A stretch of DNA of 64,000 nucleotides, taken from NCBI GenBank assembly GCA_035652235.1, contig DASREE010000014.1:1-64000 (forward strand), read 5' to 3'. The DNA is from PALSA-612 sp035652235. GTDB lineage: Bacteria; Actinomycetota; Thermoleophilia; Gaiellales; Gaiellaceae. The notes below the pieces were generated by a model. That model worked only from the letters and a program-made list of their open reading frames with translations, searched no databases and was not told the origin of the DNA. Within the stretch, counting starts at the first letter, position 1, and every line of letters starts with the position of its first letter. The position numbers and the translations under genes are program-made. Of this stretch, positions 24,203 to 32,574 are shown in pieces.

Positions 24203-25165
24203 GTGAGCGTCTTCCCGGCCACGCGCCTGCGGCGCCTGCGGCGCACGGAGGCCTTGCGCGCCCTCGCCCGCGAGACGCGCGTCGACTGCGACGACCTCGT
24301 CCTGCCGCTCTTCGTCGCGCCGGAATCGCGCCCGAACGAGGCGCTGCCCGCGCTTGGCCGGCACACCGTCGACGGCCTCCTGCGCGAGGCGGAGTCCGCC
24401 GCCGCCGCCGGCGTCGGCGCGGTCCTCCTGTTCGGCATCCCCGAGGCGAAGGACGAGGAGGGCTCGGGCGCCTGGGACGAGGACGGCATCGTCCAGCGCG
24501 CGCTGCGGGGGCTGCGCTCGCGCTTCCCGGAGCTCGTCCTGCTCACCGACGTCGGCCTGTGCGAGTACACGTCGCACGGCCACTGCGGCGTGCTCGCGGA
24601 CGGCGTCGTCGACAACGACGCGACGCTCGACCTGCTCGCCCGCACGGCGCTGAGCCACGCGGAGGCGGGCGCCGACGCCGTCTGCCCGAGCGACATGATG
24701 GACGGCCGCGTCGGAGCGATCAGGCGCGCGCTCGACGAGGCGGGCTTCCAGCAGACGCCGATCGTCGCCTACTCCGCCAAGTACGCATCCGCTTTCTACG
24801 GGCCGTTCCGCGACGCGGCCGGCTCGGCCCCCGCCTTCGGCGACCGCCGCGGCTACCAGATGGATCCGGCCAACGTGCGCGAGGCGCTGCGGGAGTGCGA
24901 GCTCGACCTCGCCGAGGGCGCCGACGTGATCATGGTCAAGCCGGCGCTTCCCTACCTGGACGTCGTCCGCGCCGTGCGCGCGCGCTTTTCGGCGCCGGTC
25001 GCTGCCTACAACGTCTCCGGCGAGTACGCGATGGTAAAGGCCGCCGCCGCCGGCGGGTGGCTGGACGAGCGCCAGGCGGCGCTCGAGTCGCTCACGGCGA
25101 TCAAGCGCGCGGGCGCCGACGTCGTCGTCACGTACTGGGCGAAGGAGCTCGCGCCGCACCTTTGA
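24203..25165 (+). CDS. hemB: porphobilinogen synthase
   Basis: 320 aa. Condenses two 5-aminolevulinate molecules to porphobilinogen in heme biosynthesis. Both Schiff-base lysines are present: Lys193 in YSAKYASAFYGPFR and Lys246 in MVKPALPYLD. The metal region DVGLCEYTSHGHCG has Cys120 and Cys128, with the third position of the zinc triad not clearly Cys. GTG start. The stop overlaps the hemL TTG start (TTGA). Confidence 0.95.
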   Translation: MSVFPATRLRRLRRTEALRALARETRVDCDDLVLPLFVAPESRPNEALPALGRHTVDGLLREAESAAAAGVGAVLLFGIPEAKDEEGSGAWDEDGIVQRALRGLRSRFPELVLLTDVGLCEYTSHGHCGVLADGVVDNDATLDLLARTALSHAEAGADAVCPSDMMDGRVGAIRRALDEAGFQQTPIVAYSAKYASAFYGPFRDAAGSAPAFGDRRGYQMDPANVREALRECELDLAEGADVIMVKPALPYLDVVRAVRARFSAPVAAYNVSGEYAMVKAAAAGGWLDERQAALESLTAIKRAGADVVVTYWAKELAPHL

Positions 25166-26445
25166 GCCGGGCGCCGCAGACGCGGACGGAGCTGTGGCGG
25201 CGGGCGAGGGCGCTCGTCCCGGGCGGCGTCAACTCGCCGGTGCGCGCCATGCGGGCGGTCGGGCTCGACGAGCCCGTGTTCGTCCGCCGCGGCGCGGGTG
25301 CCTGCCTCGAGGACGTGGACGGCAGGCGCTACGTCGACTGGGTCATGTCCTGGGGGGCCCTCCTCTTCGGGCACGCCGACCCGGAGACGGTGGAGTCGGT
25401 CGTCGCGGCGGCGCGGAACGGCACGTCGTTCGGCGCGCCGACGGAGGCGGAGGTCGAGCTTGCCGCCGAGATCGTCGCCGCCGTCCCATCGGTGGAGATG
25501 GTTCGGCTCGTCTCCTCGGGCACGGAGGCGGCGATGTCGACGGTTCGGCTCGCGCGCGCGTTCACCGGCCGGAGCCGGATCCTCAAGTTCGCCGGCTGCT
25601 ACCACGGGCACGCGGACGCGCTCCTCGCCGCCGCCGGGTCCGGTGTCGCCACGCTCGGCCTGCCCTCCTCGCCCGGAGTGCCGACTGCGGCTGCGCAGGA
25701 CACGATCGTCTGCCCCTACAACGACGTGGACACGGTCGCCGCCGCCGTCGGCAGGTACGGGGAGGGCCTGGCGTGCGTCGTCGTCGAGCCGGTGGCCGGG
25801 AACATGGGGGTCGTCCCGCCCGAGCCCGGCTTCCTGGAGGCGCTGCGCGCCCTGTGCGACGCCTCGGGCGCGCTGCTCGTCTTCGACGAGGTGATCACCG
25901 GCTTCAGGCTCGCCCGCGGCGGCGCCCAGGAGCGGCTCGGCGTGCTCCCCGACCTGACCGTACTCGGCAAGATCGTCGGGGGCGGGCTCCCGCTGGCGGC
26001 CTTCGGCGGCCGCGCGGAGGTGATGGAGCGGCTGGCACCGGCCGGCGACGTGTACCAGGCGGGGACGCTGTCGGGGAACCCGCTCGCCACCGCCGCCGGC
26101 CTGTCCGTGCTGCGGCGCCTCCGCGACCCCGCCGTGTACGAGGAGCTCGAGCGCCGGAGCGCGCGGCTCGCCGACGGGCTTCGCCCCTTTGGGCGCGTCC
26201 AGCAGGTGGGCGCGATGCTGACGCTGTTCATGGCCGACGGGCCGGTGACGCGTCTTGCCGACGCCCAGCGCGCCGACACGGATCGCTACGGGGCGCTCTT
26301 CCGCCACCTGCTCGCGCGCGGCGTGTACGTCGCGCCGTCGCAGCTCGAGGCGATGTTCGTCTCGCTCGCGCACGGCGACGAGGAGATCGACCGCACGGTC
26401 CGGGCCGTCGCCGACTTCGCCGCCGGCGCCGGGTCGGGGAGCTGA
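25162..26445 (+). CDS. hemL: glutamate-1-semialdehyde 2,1-aminomutase
   Basis: 427 aa class III aminotransferase-fold enzyme that makes 5-aminolevulinate in the C5 pathway. Family motifs: PGGVNSPVRAMRAVG near the N-terminus, FAGCYHGHAD, VVVEPVAGNMG, FDEVITGFR, and the PLP Lys270 in VLGKIVGGGLP. The start is a TTG that overlaps the hemB stop by 4 nt; no ATG or GTG precedes the conserved N-terminus. Length is normal for the family. Confidence 0.95.
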   Translation: MSRAPQTRTELWRRARALVPGGVNSPVRAMRAVGLDEPVFVRRGAGACLEDVDGRRYVDWVMSWGALLFGHADPETVESVVAAARNGTSFGAPTEAEVELAAEIVAAVPSVEMVRLVSSGTEAAMSTVRLARAFTGRSRILKFAGCYHGHADALLAAAGSGVATLGLPSSPGVPTAAAQDTIVCPYNDVDTVAAAVGRYGEGLACVVVEPVAGNMGVVPPEPGFLEALRALCDASGALLVFDEVITGFRLARGGAQERLGVLPDLTVLGKIVGGGLPLAAFGGRAEVMERLAPAGDVYQAGTLSGNPLATAAGLSVLRRLRDPAVYEELERRSARLADGLRPFGRVQQVGAMLTLFMADGPVTRLADAQRADTDRYGALFRHLLARGVYVAPSQLEAMFVSLAHGDEEIDRTVRAVADFAAGAGSGS

Positions 26446-26447
26446 CG

Positions 26448-26981
26448 GTGGCGGCCGCCGGCACGCTGTGGGCGACGATCGCCGAGGAGGCCTCGGCCGA
26501 GAGCCCGCTGTGGGCGCAGGCGCTCCGGCCGCCGCAGGAGCGGCGGGCCGAGCCCGTCTTCTCGCCGCTGTGCGAGCCGCGCTTCGCGCTCGGCCTCGAG
26601 TCGATCTACGAGGGCTACCTGCTCCACTACGGACGGCCGCGGCTGTTCGCGCCGGCCGACGCCGACAACGCGCTCCTTCTCGGCGACTACCTGTACGCGC
26701 ACGGGCTTGTCCGTATCGCCTCCCACGACGTCGTCGGGGCCGTCGCCGACCTGGCGGAGCTGATCTCCCTGTGCGCGCAGCTGCGGGCGGAGGGCGCCGA
26801 CGGAGACGGCGCGGCGTGGGCGGCGACCGCGGCGCTGCTCGGCCAGGGCCGCCTTGGCGCAGCGCGCGACGCGCTCCGCGTCGGCGGCGACCCCGATCCG
26901 CTGCTCGGGCTCGCCTACGCAGCGGCGGACGAGACGGCGGTCGAGGCAGCGCTCGCTGCGCATCGCCTCCGGGTCGGCTAA
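26448..26981 (+). CDS. unknown 177-aa protein after hemL
   Basis: GTG start 2 nt after the hemL stop. A mostly helical, alanine-rich soluble protein; the middle has a tyrosine-rich segment (ESIYEGYLLHYGRPRLF, about residues 43-59) and LLLGDYLYAHGLVRIA. No domain recognised. Placement in the heme operon suggests a linked role, for example an accessory or regulatory protein, but nothing in the sequence shows it. Confidence 0.7.
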   Translation: MAAAGTLWATIAEEASAESPLWAQALRPPQERRAEPVFSPLCEPRFALGLESIYEGYLLHYGRPRLFAPADADNALLLGDYLYAHGLVRIASHDVVGAVADLAELISLCAQLRAEGADGDGAAWAATAALLGQGRLGAARDALRVGGDPDPLLGLAYAAADETAVEAALAAHRLRVG

Positions 26982-26984
26982 CGT
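26979..26984 (+). promoter_or_regulatory. -10-like box for 48-aa ORF
   Basis: TAACGT, overlapping the previous stop codon, ends 9 nt before ATG 26994. Confidence 0.35.
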
Positions 26985-26993
26985 AGCGGCTGC

Positions 26994-27140
26994 ATGCTCG
27001 CTCTCGCGCTCGGACTGCTCGCCGACATCCAGAAGGAGGGCCGCGACGTCGTCCTCGGCATGCTCTTCGTCGGACTCGTCATCGTCGGCGTGATCGTCCT
27101 CGGCGAGCTCGCCGGCCGCATGACGCACCGCGACAGGTAA
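26994..27140 (+). CDS. 48-aa predicted membrane protein
   Basis: ATG-to-TAA frame encoding two hydrophobic stretches: an amphipathic N-terminus (MLALALGLLADI) and one clear membrane helix (LGMLFVGLVIVGVIVLGEL), ending in a charged tail GRMTHRDR. A TAACGT box precedes it. Unknown family. Its own promoter box and the use of TAA, which is rare here, favour a real gene. Confidence 0.55.
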   Translation: MLALALGLLADIQKEGRDVVLGMLFVGLVIVGVIVLGELAGRMTHRDR

Positions 27141-27168
27141 GCACCTCGGCGGGCTAGGGGCGGCCGAC

Positions 27169-28083
27169 TCAGCCGGCGGTGCCGACGCCCTCGAGGAGCC
27201 GCTCGCGCTCGAGCGCCTCGCGCACCGCTCTGGCGAGGGCGGGCTCGACTGGGCCGGGCGCGTAGCCGAGCTCGCGGGCGGCCTTCGCCCACGAGTAGTA
27301 CATCGGGAGCCGCGCGAGCGCGACCTCCTCCCGGTTCGCGAGGCCGGCGCGCGCGAGCGCCTCGACCGCAGGGTAGGGCAGGCGCAGGCGGGGACGCGGC
27401 CGGCCGGCGAGGTCGGCGACGGCGGCGAACAGGTCGCGCAGGGTCAGGTCGACGCCGCCGAGGAGGTAGCGCTCGCCGCCGCGGCCGCGCTCGTACGCGA
27501 GCAGGTGGCCGCGGGCGACGTCGCGGACGTCGACGACGTTGACGCCGGTGTCGACGTAGGCGCGGTAGCGGCCGGTCGCGACGCCCTGGATCATCCGCCC
27601 GGTCGGCGTCGGGAACCGGTCGCCCTCGCCGACCGGCGTCGTCGGGTTGACGACGACGGCGTCGAGCCCGTCGCGCGCGGCGGCGAGGACGATGCGTTCG
27701 GCCTCGAGCTTGGTGCGCTTGTAGGGGACGGCGAGCTCCCACGGCGGTGGCGCGTCGCGCTCGGTTGCCGGACGCTTCGGCACCGGCCCGCACGTGCCGC
27801 AGGTGGACGTGTGCACGAGCCGGCGGACGCCGAGCTCGCGGCACAGCTCGACGACGGTCCTCGTCCCGGCGACGTTGACGCGCTCGTGCTCGCTCGCCGG
27901 CGCCTCGTAGCTGTACAGCGCCGCCAGGTGGAAGACGGCGTCGCAGCCGGCGATGGCCCGCCGCAGGCGGGCCCGGTCGGACAGGTCGATCCACTCGTCG
28001 CGCACCGCGGCGCCTGCGGCCCGCAGCTCGCGCACGACATGCCCGCCGATGAACCCGCTCGCCCCGGTGACGTACACCCGCAC
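27169..28083 (-). CDS. NAD-dependent sugar epimerase/reductase, HpnA-like
   Basis: 304 aa extended SDR. Rossmann motif TGASGFIGGHV at the N-terminus, a Thr/Ser-rich TSTCGTCGP at the catalytic Ser position and the YKRTK form of YxxxK. The pattern of VNPTTPVGEGDRFPTPTGRMI is that of hopanoid-associated sugar epimerase (HpnA) and dihydroflavonol-reductase-like proteins. Substrate not known; no hopanoid genes are nearby. GTG start, 17 nt after the end of the antitoxin pseudogene. Confidence 0.82.
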   Translation of the reverse strand: MRVYVTGASGFIGGHVVRELRAAGAAVRDEWIDLSDRARLRRAIAGCDAVFHLAALYSYEAPASEHERVNVAGTRTVVELCRELGVRRLVHTSTCGTCGPVPKRPATERDAPPPWELAVPYKRTKLEAERIVLAAARDGLDAVVVNPTTPVGEGDRFPTPTGRMIQGVATGRYRAYVDTGVNVVDVRDVARGHLLAYERGRGGERYLLGGVDLTLRDLFAAVADLAGRPRPRLRLPYPAVEALARAGLANREEVALARLPMYYSWAKAARELGYAPGPVEPALARAVREALERERLLEGVGTAG

Positions 28084-28100
28084 TCGCCGATCGACCTCGC

Positions 28101-28354
28101 CTAGGAGTCGGGGTGCAGGCGGGAACGTTCGCGCTGCGCGGCGAGGGCGAGCCGGTCGTCGAGCGTGACCAGGTCGAGCCTTCCCGGGCGCTGCAACCTC
28201 GCCTCGTCGCCCGGGTCCTCGCCCCCGATCGCAGCGACGATTCGTGCGACCGTCCGGCCGCGGTCGGCGATCGTCACCTCGTTGCCGGCCTCGACGAGGC
28301 CGAGCCGCGCGCGCTCAGCTTCGCCTTCGTCTCGCTGATCGAGACGGTCGTCAT
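28101..28354 (-). pseudogene. Phd/YefM-type antitoxin, frameshifted in a CG run
   Basis: From ATG 28354 the frame reads MTTVSISETKAKLSA, the classical Phd/YefM N-terminus, then hits a stop after 24 codons. Removing one CG dinucleotide from the run AGCGCGCGCGG restores an 83-aa protein continuing ARLGLVEAGNEVTIADRG and RTVARIVAA, which is textbook Phd. A TACGAT box lies 6 nt before the ATG. No toxin gene sits on either side. Either a true null allele, slippage in a CG repeat, or a sequencing/assembly error. Confidence 0.75.
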
Positions 28355-28360
28355 ACGACC

Positions 28361-28366
28361 ATCGTA
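28361..28366 (-). promoter_or_regulatory. -10-like box for the antitoxin pseudogene
   Basis: TACGAT on the minus strand ending 6 nt before ATG 28354; still intact, so the locus is probably transcribed. Confidence 0.4.
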
Positions 28367-28409
28367 GTCACGTCGGCGAGGGGCGAAAGGGCCCGAAGGA
28401 GACGTGACC

Positions 28410-28415
28410 TAGACT
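28410..28415 (+). promoter_or_regulatory. -10-like box for ubiD-like gene
   Basis: TAGACT ending 7 nt before GTG 28423. Confidence 0.45.
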
Positions 28416-28422
28416 GCGGCTC

Positions 28423-29895
28423 GTGGCGCCGCCGCGCGACCTTCGCGACTGGATCCGCCTGCTCGAGCGCGAGGGGGAGCTCGTGCGCGTCGCCGTCGAG
28501 GTCGACCCCGACCTCGAGATCACCGAGATCGTCGACCGGACGGTGAAGGCGGGCGGCCCGGCGCTGCTGTTCGAGCGCCCCAAGGGCTCCGAGCACGCGC
28601 TCCTCATCAACCAGTTCGGCAGCGAGCGGCGCATGTGCCTCGCCTTCGGCGCCGCCAGTCTCGACGAGGTCGCCGAGCGGCTGCAGACGATCGTCGAGAT
28701 GCAGCCGCCGCAGGGTCTCGCCGACAAGGTGCGCGGCCTCCTCAAGCTGAAGTCGATCGCCGATTCGGTGCCGCGCACGGTGCGCAGCGGCCCCTGCCAG
28801 GAGATCGTGCTCGAGGGCGAGGCGGTCGACCTCGGCCTGCTCCCCGTCCAGCGCTGCTGGCCCGGCGACCCGGCGCCGTTCCTCACGCTCCCGGCGGTGA
28901 TCACGAAGGATCCGCGCACCGGCACGCGCAACGTCGGCATGTACCGGATGCAGAAGATCGACGCACGCTCGACCTTCATGCACTGGCAGGTGCACAAGGA
29001 CGGGCGCATGGACTACCTGGCGGCGGACGGCCGCCTGGAGGTGGCCGTCGCCCTCGGGCTCGACCCCGTCAGCGCCTACGCGGCCTCGGCGCCGCTGCCG
29101 AAGCACGTCGACGAGCTCATGCTCGCCGGCTTCCTGCGCGGCGAGCCGGTCGAGCTCGTCCGCGCGCGCACCGTCGACCTGGAGGTGCCGGCGCACGCCG
29201 AGATCGTGCTCGAGGGCTACGTCGAGCGCGGCGACGAGGGGATCGAAGGCCCCTTCGGCGACCACACGGGCTACTACTCGCCGCCCGAGCCCTTCCCCGT
29301 CTTCCACCTGACGGCGATGACCATGCGGCGCGAGGCGATCTACCCCTCCATCGTCGTCGGCCGGCCGCCGGCCGAGGACGCCTGGCTCGGCAAGGCGACC
29401 GAGCGCATCTTCCTGCCGGCCATCCGCATGTCGGTGCCCGAGATCGTCGACTACGACCTGCCGGTCGCGGGCGCCTTCCACAACTGCGCGATCGTCTCCA
29501 TCCGCAAGGCCTTCCCCGGCCACGCGCGCAAGGTCATGCACGCGATCTGGGGCCTCGGCCTGCTCAGCCTGACGAAGGCGGTCGTCGTCGTCGACGAGCA
29601 CGTGGACGTGCACGACTACGCGGAGGTGTTCTTCCGGGTGTGCGCGAACGTCGACCCCGGCCGGGACGTGCTCCTCTCCGAGGGGCCGCTCGACCAGCTC
29701 GACCACGCCTCGGCCCTCCCGTGTTACGGAGGCAAGCTCGGCATCGACGCGACCCACAAGGGCCCCGACGAGGGCGCACGGCCCTGGCCGGAGGAGATCG
29801 TCATGTCGGAGGAGGTCAGGCGCCTCGTCGAGCGCCGGTGGGGCGAGTACGGTATACCCCTCGATGCGTCATCTGTTACAGCGTTGACAAGCTGA
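28423..29895 (+). CDS. mqnL: UbiD-family prenylated-FMN decarboxylase (menaquinone pathway)
   Basis: 490 aa, full UbiD length. Conserved parts include NQFGSERRMCLAFG, the central RNVGMYRMQ, the catalytic region EGPFGDHTGYYSPPEP and the C-terminal LGIDATHKGPDEG. UbiD enzymes need prenyl-FMN from a UbiX partner, and a ubiX gene lies at 32575 in the same block. In the futalosine route such a pair decarboxylates prenylated 1,4-dihydroxy-6-naphthoate. The surrounding mqn genes make that role likely; general aromatic decarboxylation is the alternative. Confidence 0.86.
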   Translation: MAPPRDLRDWIRLLEREGELVRVAVEVDPDLEITEIVDRTVKAGGPALLFERPKGSEHALLINQFGSERRMCLAFGAASLDEVAERLQTIVEMQPPQGLADKVRGLLKLKSIADSVPRTVRSGPCQEIVLEGEAVDLGLLPVQRCWPGDPAPFLTLPAVITKDPRTGTRNVGMYRMQKIDARSTFMHWQVHKDGRMDYLAADGRLEVAVALGLDPVSAYAASAPLPKHVDELMLAGFLRGEPVELVRARTVDLEVPAHAEIVLEGYVERGDEGIEGPFGDHTGYYSPPEPFPVFHLTAMTMRREAIYPSIVVGRPPAEDAWLGKATERIFLPAIRMSVPEIVDYDLPVAGAFHNCAIVSIRKAFPGHARKVMHAIWGLGLLSLTKAVVVVDEHVDVHDYAEVFFRVCANVDPGRDVLLSEGPLDQLDHASALPCYGGKLGIDATHKGPDEGARPWPEEIVMSEEVRRLVERRWGEYGIPLDASSVTALTS

Positions 29896-29913
29896 CGCGA
29901 ACGGCGGTTGAAT
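29884..29913 (+). promoter_or_regulatory. sigma70-like promoter before the Rieske/cytochrome operon
   Basis: TTGACA and TTGAAT separated by 18 nt, overlapping the end of the ubiD-like gene and about 35 nt before the Rieske GTG. One of the best canonical promoter matches in the window. Confidence 0.55.
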
Positions 29914-29947
29914 CCGGCGCGTCAGCGGAGGGGGAGGCGGCAGCAGG

Positions 29948-30868
29948 GTGGATCCGAAGCAGGGGGAGCACAGCTCCGCGCCGAGCCAGAGCGTCTGGCC
30001 GGTCGGGGTCGCCGCCGGCGTCGCCTGCGTCCTCGTCGGCCTGATCATCAGCTGGTGGGTGGTCGCCATCGGCGGCGGCGTCACGCTCGTCTTCGGCTTC
30101 CTGTGGCTGTACGAGCTGTCCGGCCATCGCCTGCGCCTGCCCGCTCCCCCGCCGGCGCCGCCCAAGCCCGGCCCGTCCGCCTCGGCCGTGCGGCGCCTGG
30201 AGGGGCCGTCGACGACGCGCCAGGGATTTCTGAGCGGCGCCACGCTCGGCCTCGGTGCCGTTATCGGCGGCGCCGTCACCGTGCCGCCCGTGTTCCTCGC
30301 CATCGTGCCGCCCTTCCTCAAGCAGGGTCACAAGGACGTCGACGTCGGGCCGATCTCCGACTTCCCGCAGGGCGAGTGGCGGATCGCGACGTTCCTGCTC
30401 GACCCGTCCCAGGGGGAGGTGTCGAGGCGGACGGCGTACATCCGCTACAACGGCCTGCTCGGTCGGCAGCCGAGCTTCACGATCATCTCCAACCGCTGCG
30501 CTCACCTGGGCTGCCCCGTGCAGCCGCTCGGGCTCGTCCAGGACGCGCAGAAGAAGGAGATCCGGACGTCGCACGGCGAGGTCGTCGACCTGATCCCGGT
30601 GCTCGCCGTCTCCGGCTTCAGCTGCCCCTGCCACGGCGGCGCCTACGACGAGGAGGGCAACCGCACCGCCGGGCCGCCGGTGCGGGGCCTCGACCGGTAC
30701 GAGTTCTCGATCCGGAACGGCCACCTGTTCATCGGGCGCAACTACAGCGTCTCGCACGTCGACGACACGGGCGCGAACGCCAAGATCCACAAGTACGACC
30801 TCACCGGGCCGGGGCAGCACGTCGACGGCTGGGAGCAGATCTTCTACCCGGTGCAGCCGCCCCACTAG
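29948..30868 (+). CDS. qcrA: Rieske iron-sulfur subunit of a quinol:cytochrome c reductase
   Basis: 306 aa. Two N-terminal helices (about 17-33 and 38-56), a third at about 95-118, then the Rieske domain. Cluster ligands: Cys184 and His186 (CAHLGC), Cys226 and His229 (CPCHGG); the disulfide pair would be Cys189 and Cys228. The loop between the two boxes is 36 residues, longer than the roughly 12-16 usual in bc1/b6f Rieske proteins. A GGAGG motif precedes the GTG. First gene of the complex operon. Confidence 0.92.
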   Translation: MDPKQGEHSSAPSQSVWPVGVAAGVACVLVGLIISWWVVAIGGGVTLVFGFLWLYELSGHRLRLPAPPPAPPKPGPSASAVRRLEGPSTTRQGFLSGATLGLGAVIGGAVTVPPVFLAIVPPFLKQGHKDVDVGPISDFPQGEWRIATFLLDPSQGEVSRRTAYIRYNGLLGRQPSFTIISNRCAHLGCPVQPLGLVQDAQKKEIRTSHGEVVDLIPVLAVSGFSCPCHGGAYDEEGNRTAGPPVRGLDRYEFSIRNGHLFIGRNYSVSHVDDTGANAKIHKYDLTGPGQHVDGWEQIFYPVQPPH

Positions 30869-30875
30869 CCGGCCG

Positions 30876-31664
30876 ATGGCCAAGTCGACGCGCAGACAGC
30901 AGATGGAGGCGCTCGCCCTCTACCCGCTCGACTGGCTCGAGGAGCGGTCGGGCCTCGTCGGCGCCGTCCGCTACTTCCTCTTCCGCAAGGTCCCGGGCGA
31001 CGTCAACTGGTTCCAGACGCTCGGCTCGGCGACGCTGACGGCGTTCCTCGTCCAGGCGATCACGGGCGTCATCCTGGCCATGTACTACAAGCCGGATCCG
31101 AACTCGGCGTACGAGTCGATCCAGCACATCACGAACGACGTCACGCTCGGCTGGCTCGTGCGCGGCATGCACCGCTGGGGCGCCAGCTTGTTCATCATCC
31201 TCATGTTCTTCCACATGGCGCGCGTGTTCCTGTTCGGCGCCTACAAGTACCCGCGCGAGCTGAACTGGATCATCGGCGTGCTCCTGCTCGTGCTCGGGAT
31301 GCTCGAGGGCTTCACGGGCTACCTGTTGCCCTGGGACCAGACCGCGTACTGGGCGACCGTGGTCGGCATCAACCTGAACGGGACGGGGCCGATCATCGGG
31401 CCGTTCCTCGCTTCGATCCTGCGCGGCGGCGCCGAGATCGGGCCGGACACGCTGTCGCGCTTCTACTCCATCCACATGCTCGTCCTGCCGGGCGCCATCT
31501 TCGCCCTCATCGGCCTGCACCTGTACCTCGTCATCCGCCTCGGCGTGAGCTCGCCGCCGTGGTCGAAGAAGGCGGCGGGCGCCCCGTGGATCGAGGAAGT
31601 CGAGCCCGAGGGGCCGGAACGCAAGGGTCTCCTCCGGCCGACGCCGCGGAGCGCCGCCAGATGA
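30876..31664 (+). CDS. qcrB: cytochrome b6-type subunit
   Basis: 262 aa with four core helices. Heme ligands are His99/His113 in helix B and His200/His215 in helix D. The 15-residue step in helix D is the b6-type spacing (bc1 has 14), matching the split of cytochrome b into b6 and subunit IV. The Qo-side motif GYLLPWDQTAYWATVVG is intact. Transfers electrons from menaquinol across the membrane. Overlaps the next gene by 4 nt (ATGA). Confidence 0.93.
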   Translation: MAKSTRRQQMEALALYPLDWLEERSGLVGAVRYFLFRKVPGDVNWFQTLGSATLTAFLVQAITGVILAMYYKPDPNSAYESIQHITNDVTLGWLVRGMHRWGASLFIILMFFHMARVFLFGAYKYPRELNWIIGVLLLVLGMLEGFTGYLLPWDQTAYWATVVGINLNGTGPIIGPFLASILRGGAEIGPDTLSRFYSIHMLVLPGAIFALIGLHLYLVIRLGVSSPPWSKKAAGAPWIEEVEPEGPERKGLLRPTPRSAAR

Positions 31665-32491
31665 GCTCGCTCGACGAGCGGCGGCGTCTGTTCCAGAAGT
31701 ACAAGGAGGACGTCAAGAGCCGGGGGAAGCCGTTCTTCCCGGGGGCGATGTTCCACGACACGGTCATGAGCCTCGTCGTCGTGGCGATCATCATCGTCCT
31801 TGCCGTCATCTGGTACGAGACGACCGGCGACACGCCGAACGGGGACAAGGCGGTGGACAAGCCCGGCCTGCTCGGCAAGGTGTACGACCACAAGGCCGAC
31901 CCGGGCACGTTCTCGTTCGTGCCGCGTCCCGACTGGTACTTCTACTTCCTCTTCTACCTGCTGCGGATCTTCAAGTGGCCGGACTCGGTGATCCTCGGCA
32001 CCGTCGGTATCCCGACCATCTGCCTGATCCTGCTGCTCGTCGTGCCCTTCGTCGACCGCCGCACCGAGCGACGGCTGACCAGGCGGCCGGTGGCCGTCGT
32101 CGCCTCCATCCTCGTCGTCGTCTCGATGGCCGTCCTCACCTGGAAGGGCGCCACCGCGACCGAGTCGCTCGCGAGCGAGAACATCAACAAGGTTCCGTCG
32201 TGGGTGCAGAGGAACAGGCTGCCGCAGGACGCGGTTGCCGGCGCCACGCTGTTCGCGCGCATCGGCTGCCTCAACTGCCACAGCTACCTCGGCACGGGCG
32301 GCGGCTTCGCGGGCGCGCCGGATCTCTCCGCCGAGGGCGCGAAGAACAAGGGCGTCCAGTTCCAGATCGACCACCTCAAATGCCCCTCGTGCGTGAACCC
32401 GGGCTCGCCGATGCCACCGTTCAGCGAACTCGGCCAGGCGAACCTGCGCAAGCTCGCGCTCTTCCTCGAGGCGTCCAAGGGCGGCAAGTAG
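31661..32491 (+). CDS. qcrC: subunit IV-type cytochrome b fused to a cytochrome c domain
   Basis: 276 aa. The N-terminal half has the subunit IV helices (about 33-52, 92-104, 110-131, 146-161) and the quinol-site motif PDWYF (residues 90-94), the form common in menaquinol oxidising complexes. The C-terminal half is an exported c-type domain with the heme box Cys203-x-x-Cys206-His207 and a likely Met ligand in GSPMPPF. The fusion places the electron acceptor on the cytochrome b polypeptide, as known in some Gram-positive bc complexes. Confidence 0.9.
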   Translation: MSSLDERRRLFQKYKEDVKSRGKPFFPGAMFHDTVMSLVVVAIIIVLAVIWYETTGDTPNGDKAVDKPGLLGKVYDHKADPGTFSFVPRPDWYFYFLFYLLRIFKWPDSVILGTVGIPTICLILLLVVPFVDRRTERRLTRRPVAVVASILVVVSMAVLTWKGATATESLASENINKVPSWVQRNRLPQDAVAGATLFARIGCLNCHSYLGTGGGFAGAPDLSAEGAKNKGVQFQIDHLKCPSCVNPGSPMPPFSELGQANLRKLALFLEASKGGK

Positions 32492-32562
32492 CCCGGGGAG
32501 AGAGGGTCGTGCACGACCGTCGTCTCGGCGGGCGAACCTCCCGTCTGCGGGCGTGCGGCGAG

Positions 32563-32568
32563 TAGGCT
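32563..32568 (+). promoter_or_regulatory. -10-like box for ubiX-like gene
   Basis: TAGGCT ending 6 nt before GTG 32575, so the quinone genes from ubiX on appear to form their own transcript. Confidence 0.4.
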
Positions 32569-32574
32569 CCCGGG

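Noticed and set aside
28113..28367. 84-codon plus-strand frame in the ubiD/epimerase gap
   Set aside because: It is the antisense of the Phd pseudogene, which has a recognisable protein and promoter on the other strand.
29868..29885. Possible sixth copy of the palindrome (CTGTTACAGCG) at the end of the ubiD-like gene
   Set aside because: Only 7 of 11 bases of one arm match and the other arm is absent; treated as chance or a half site.
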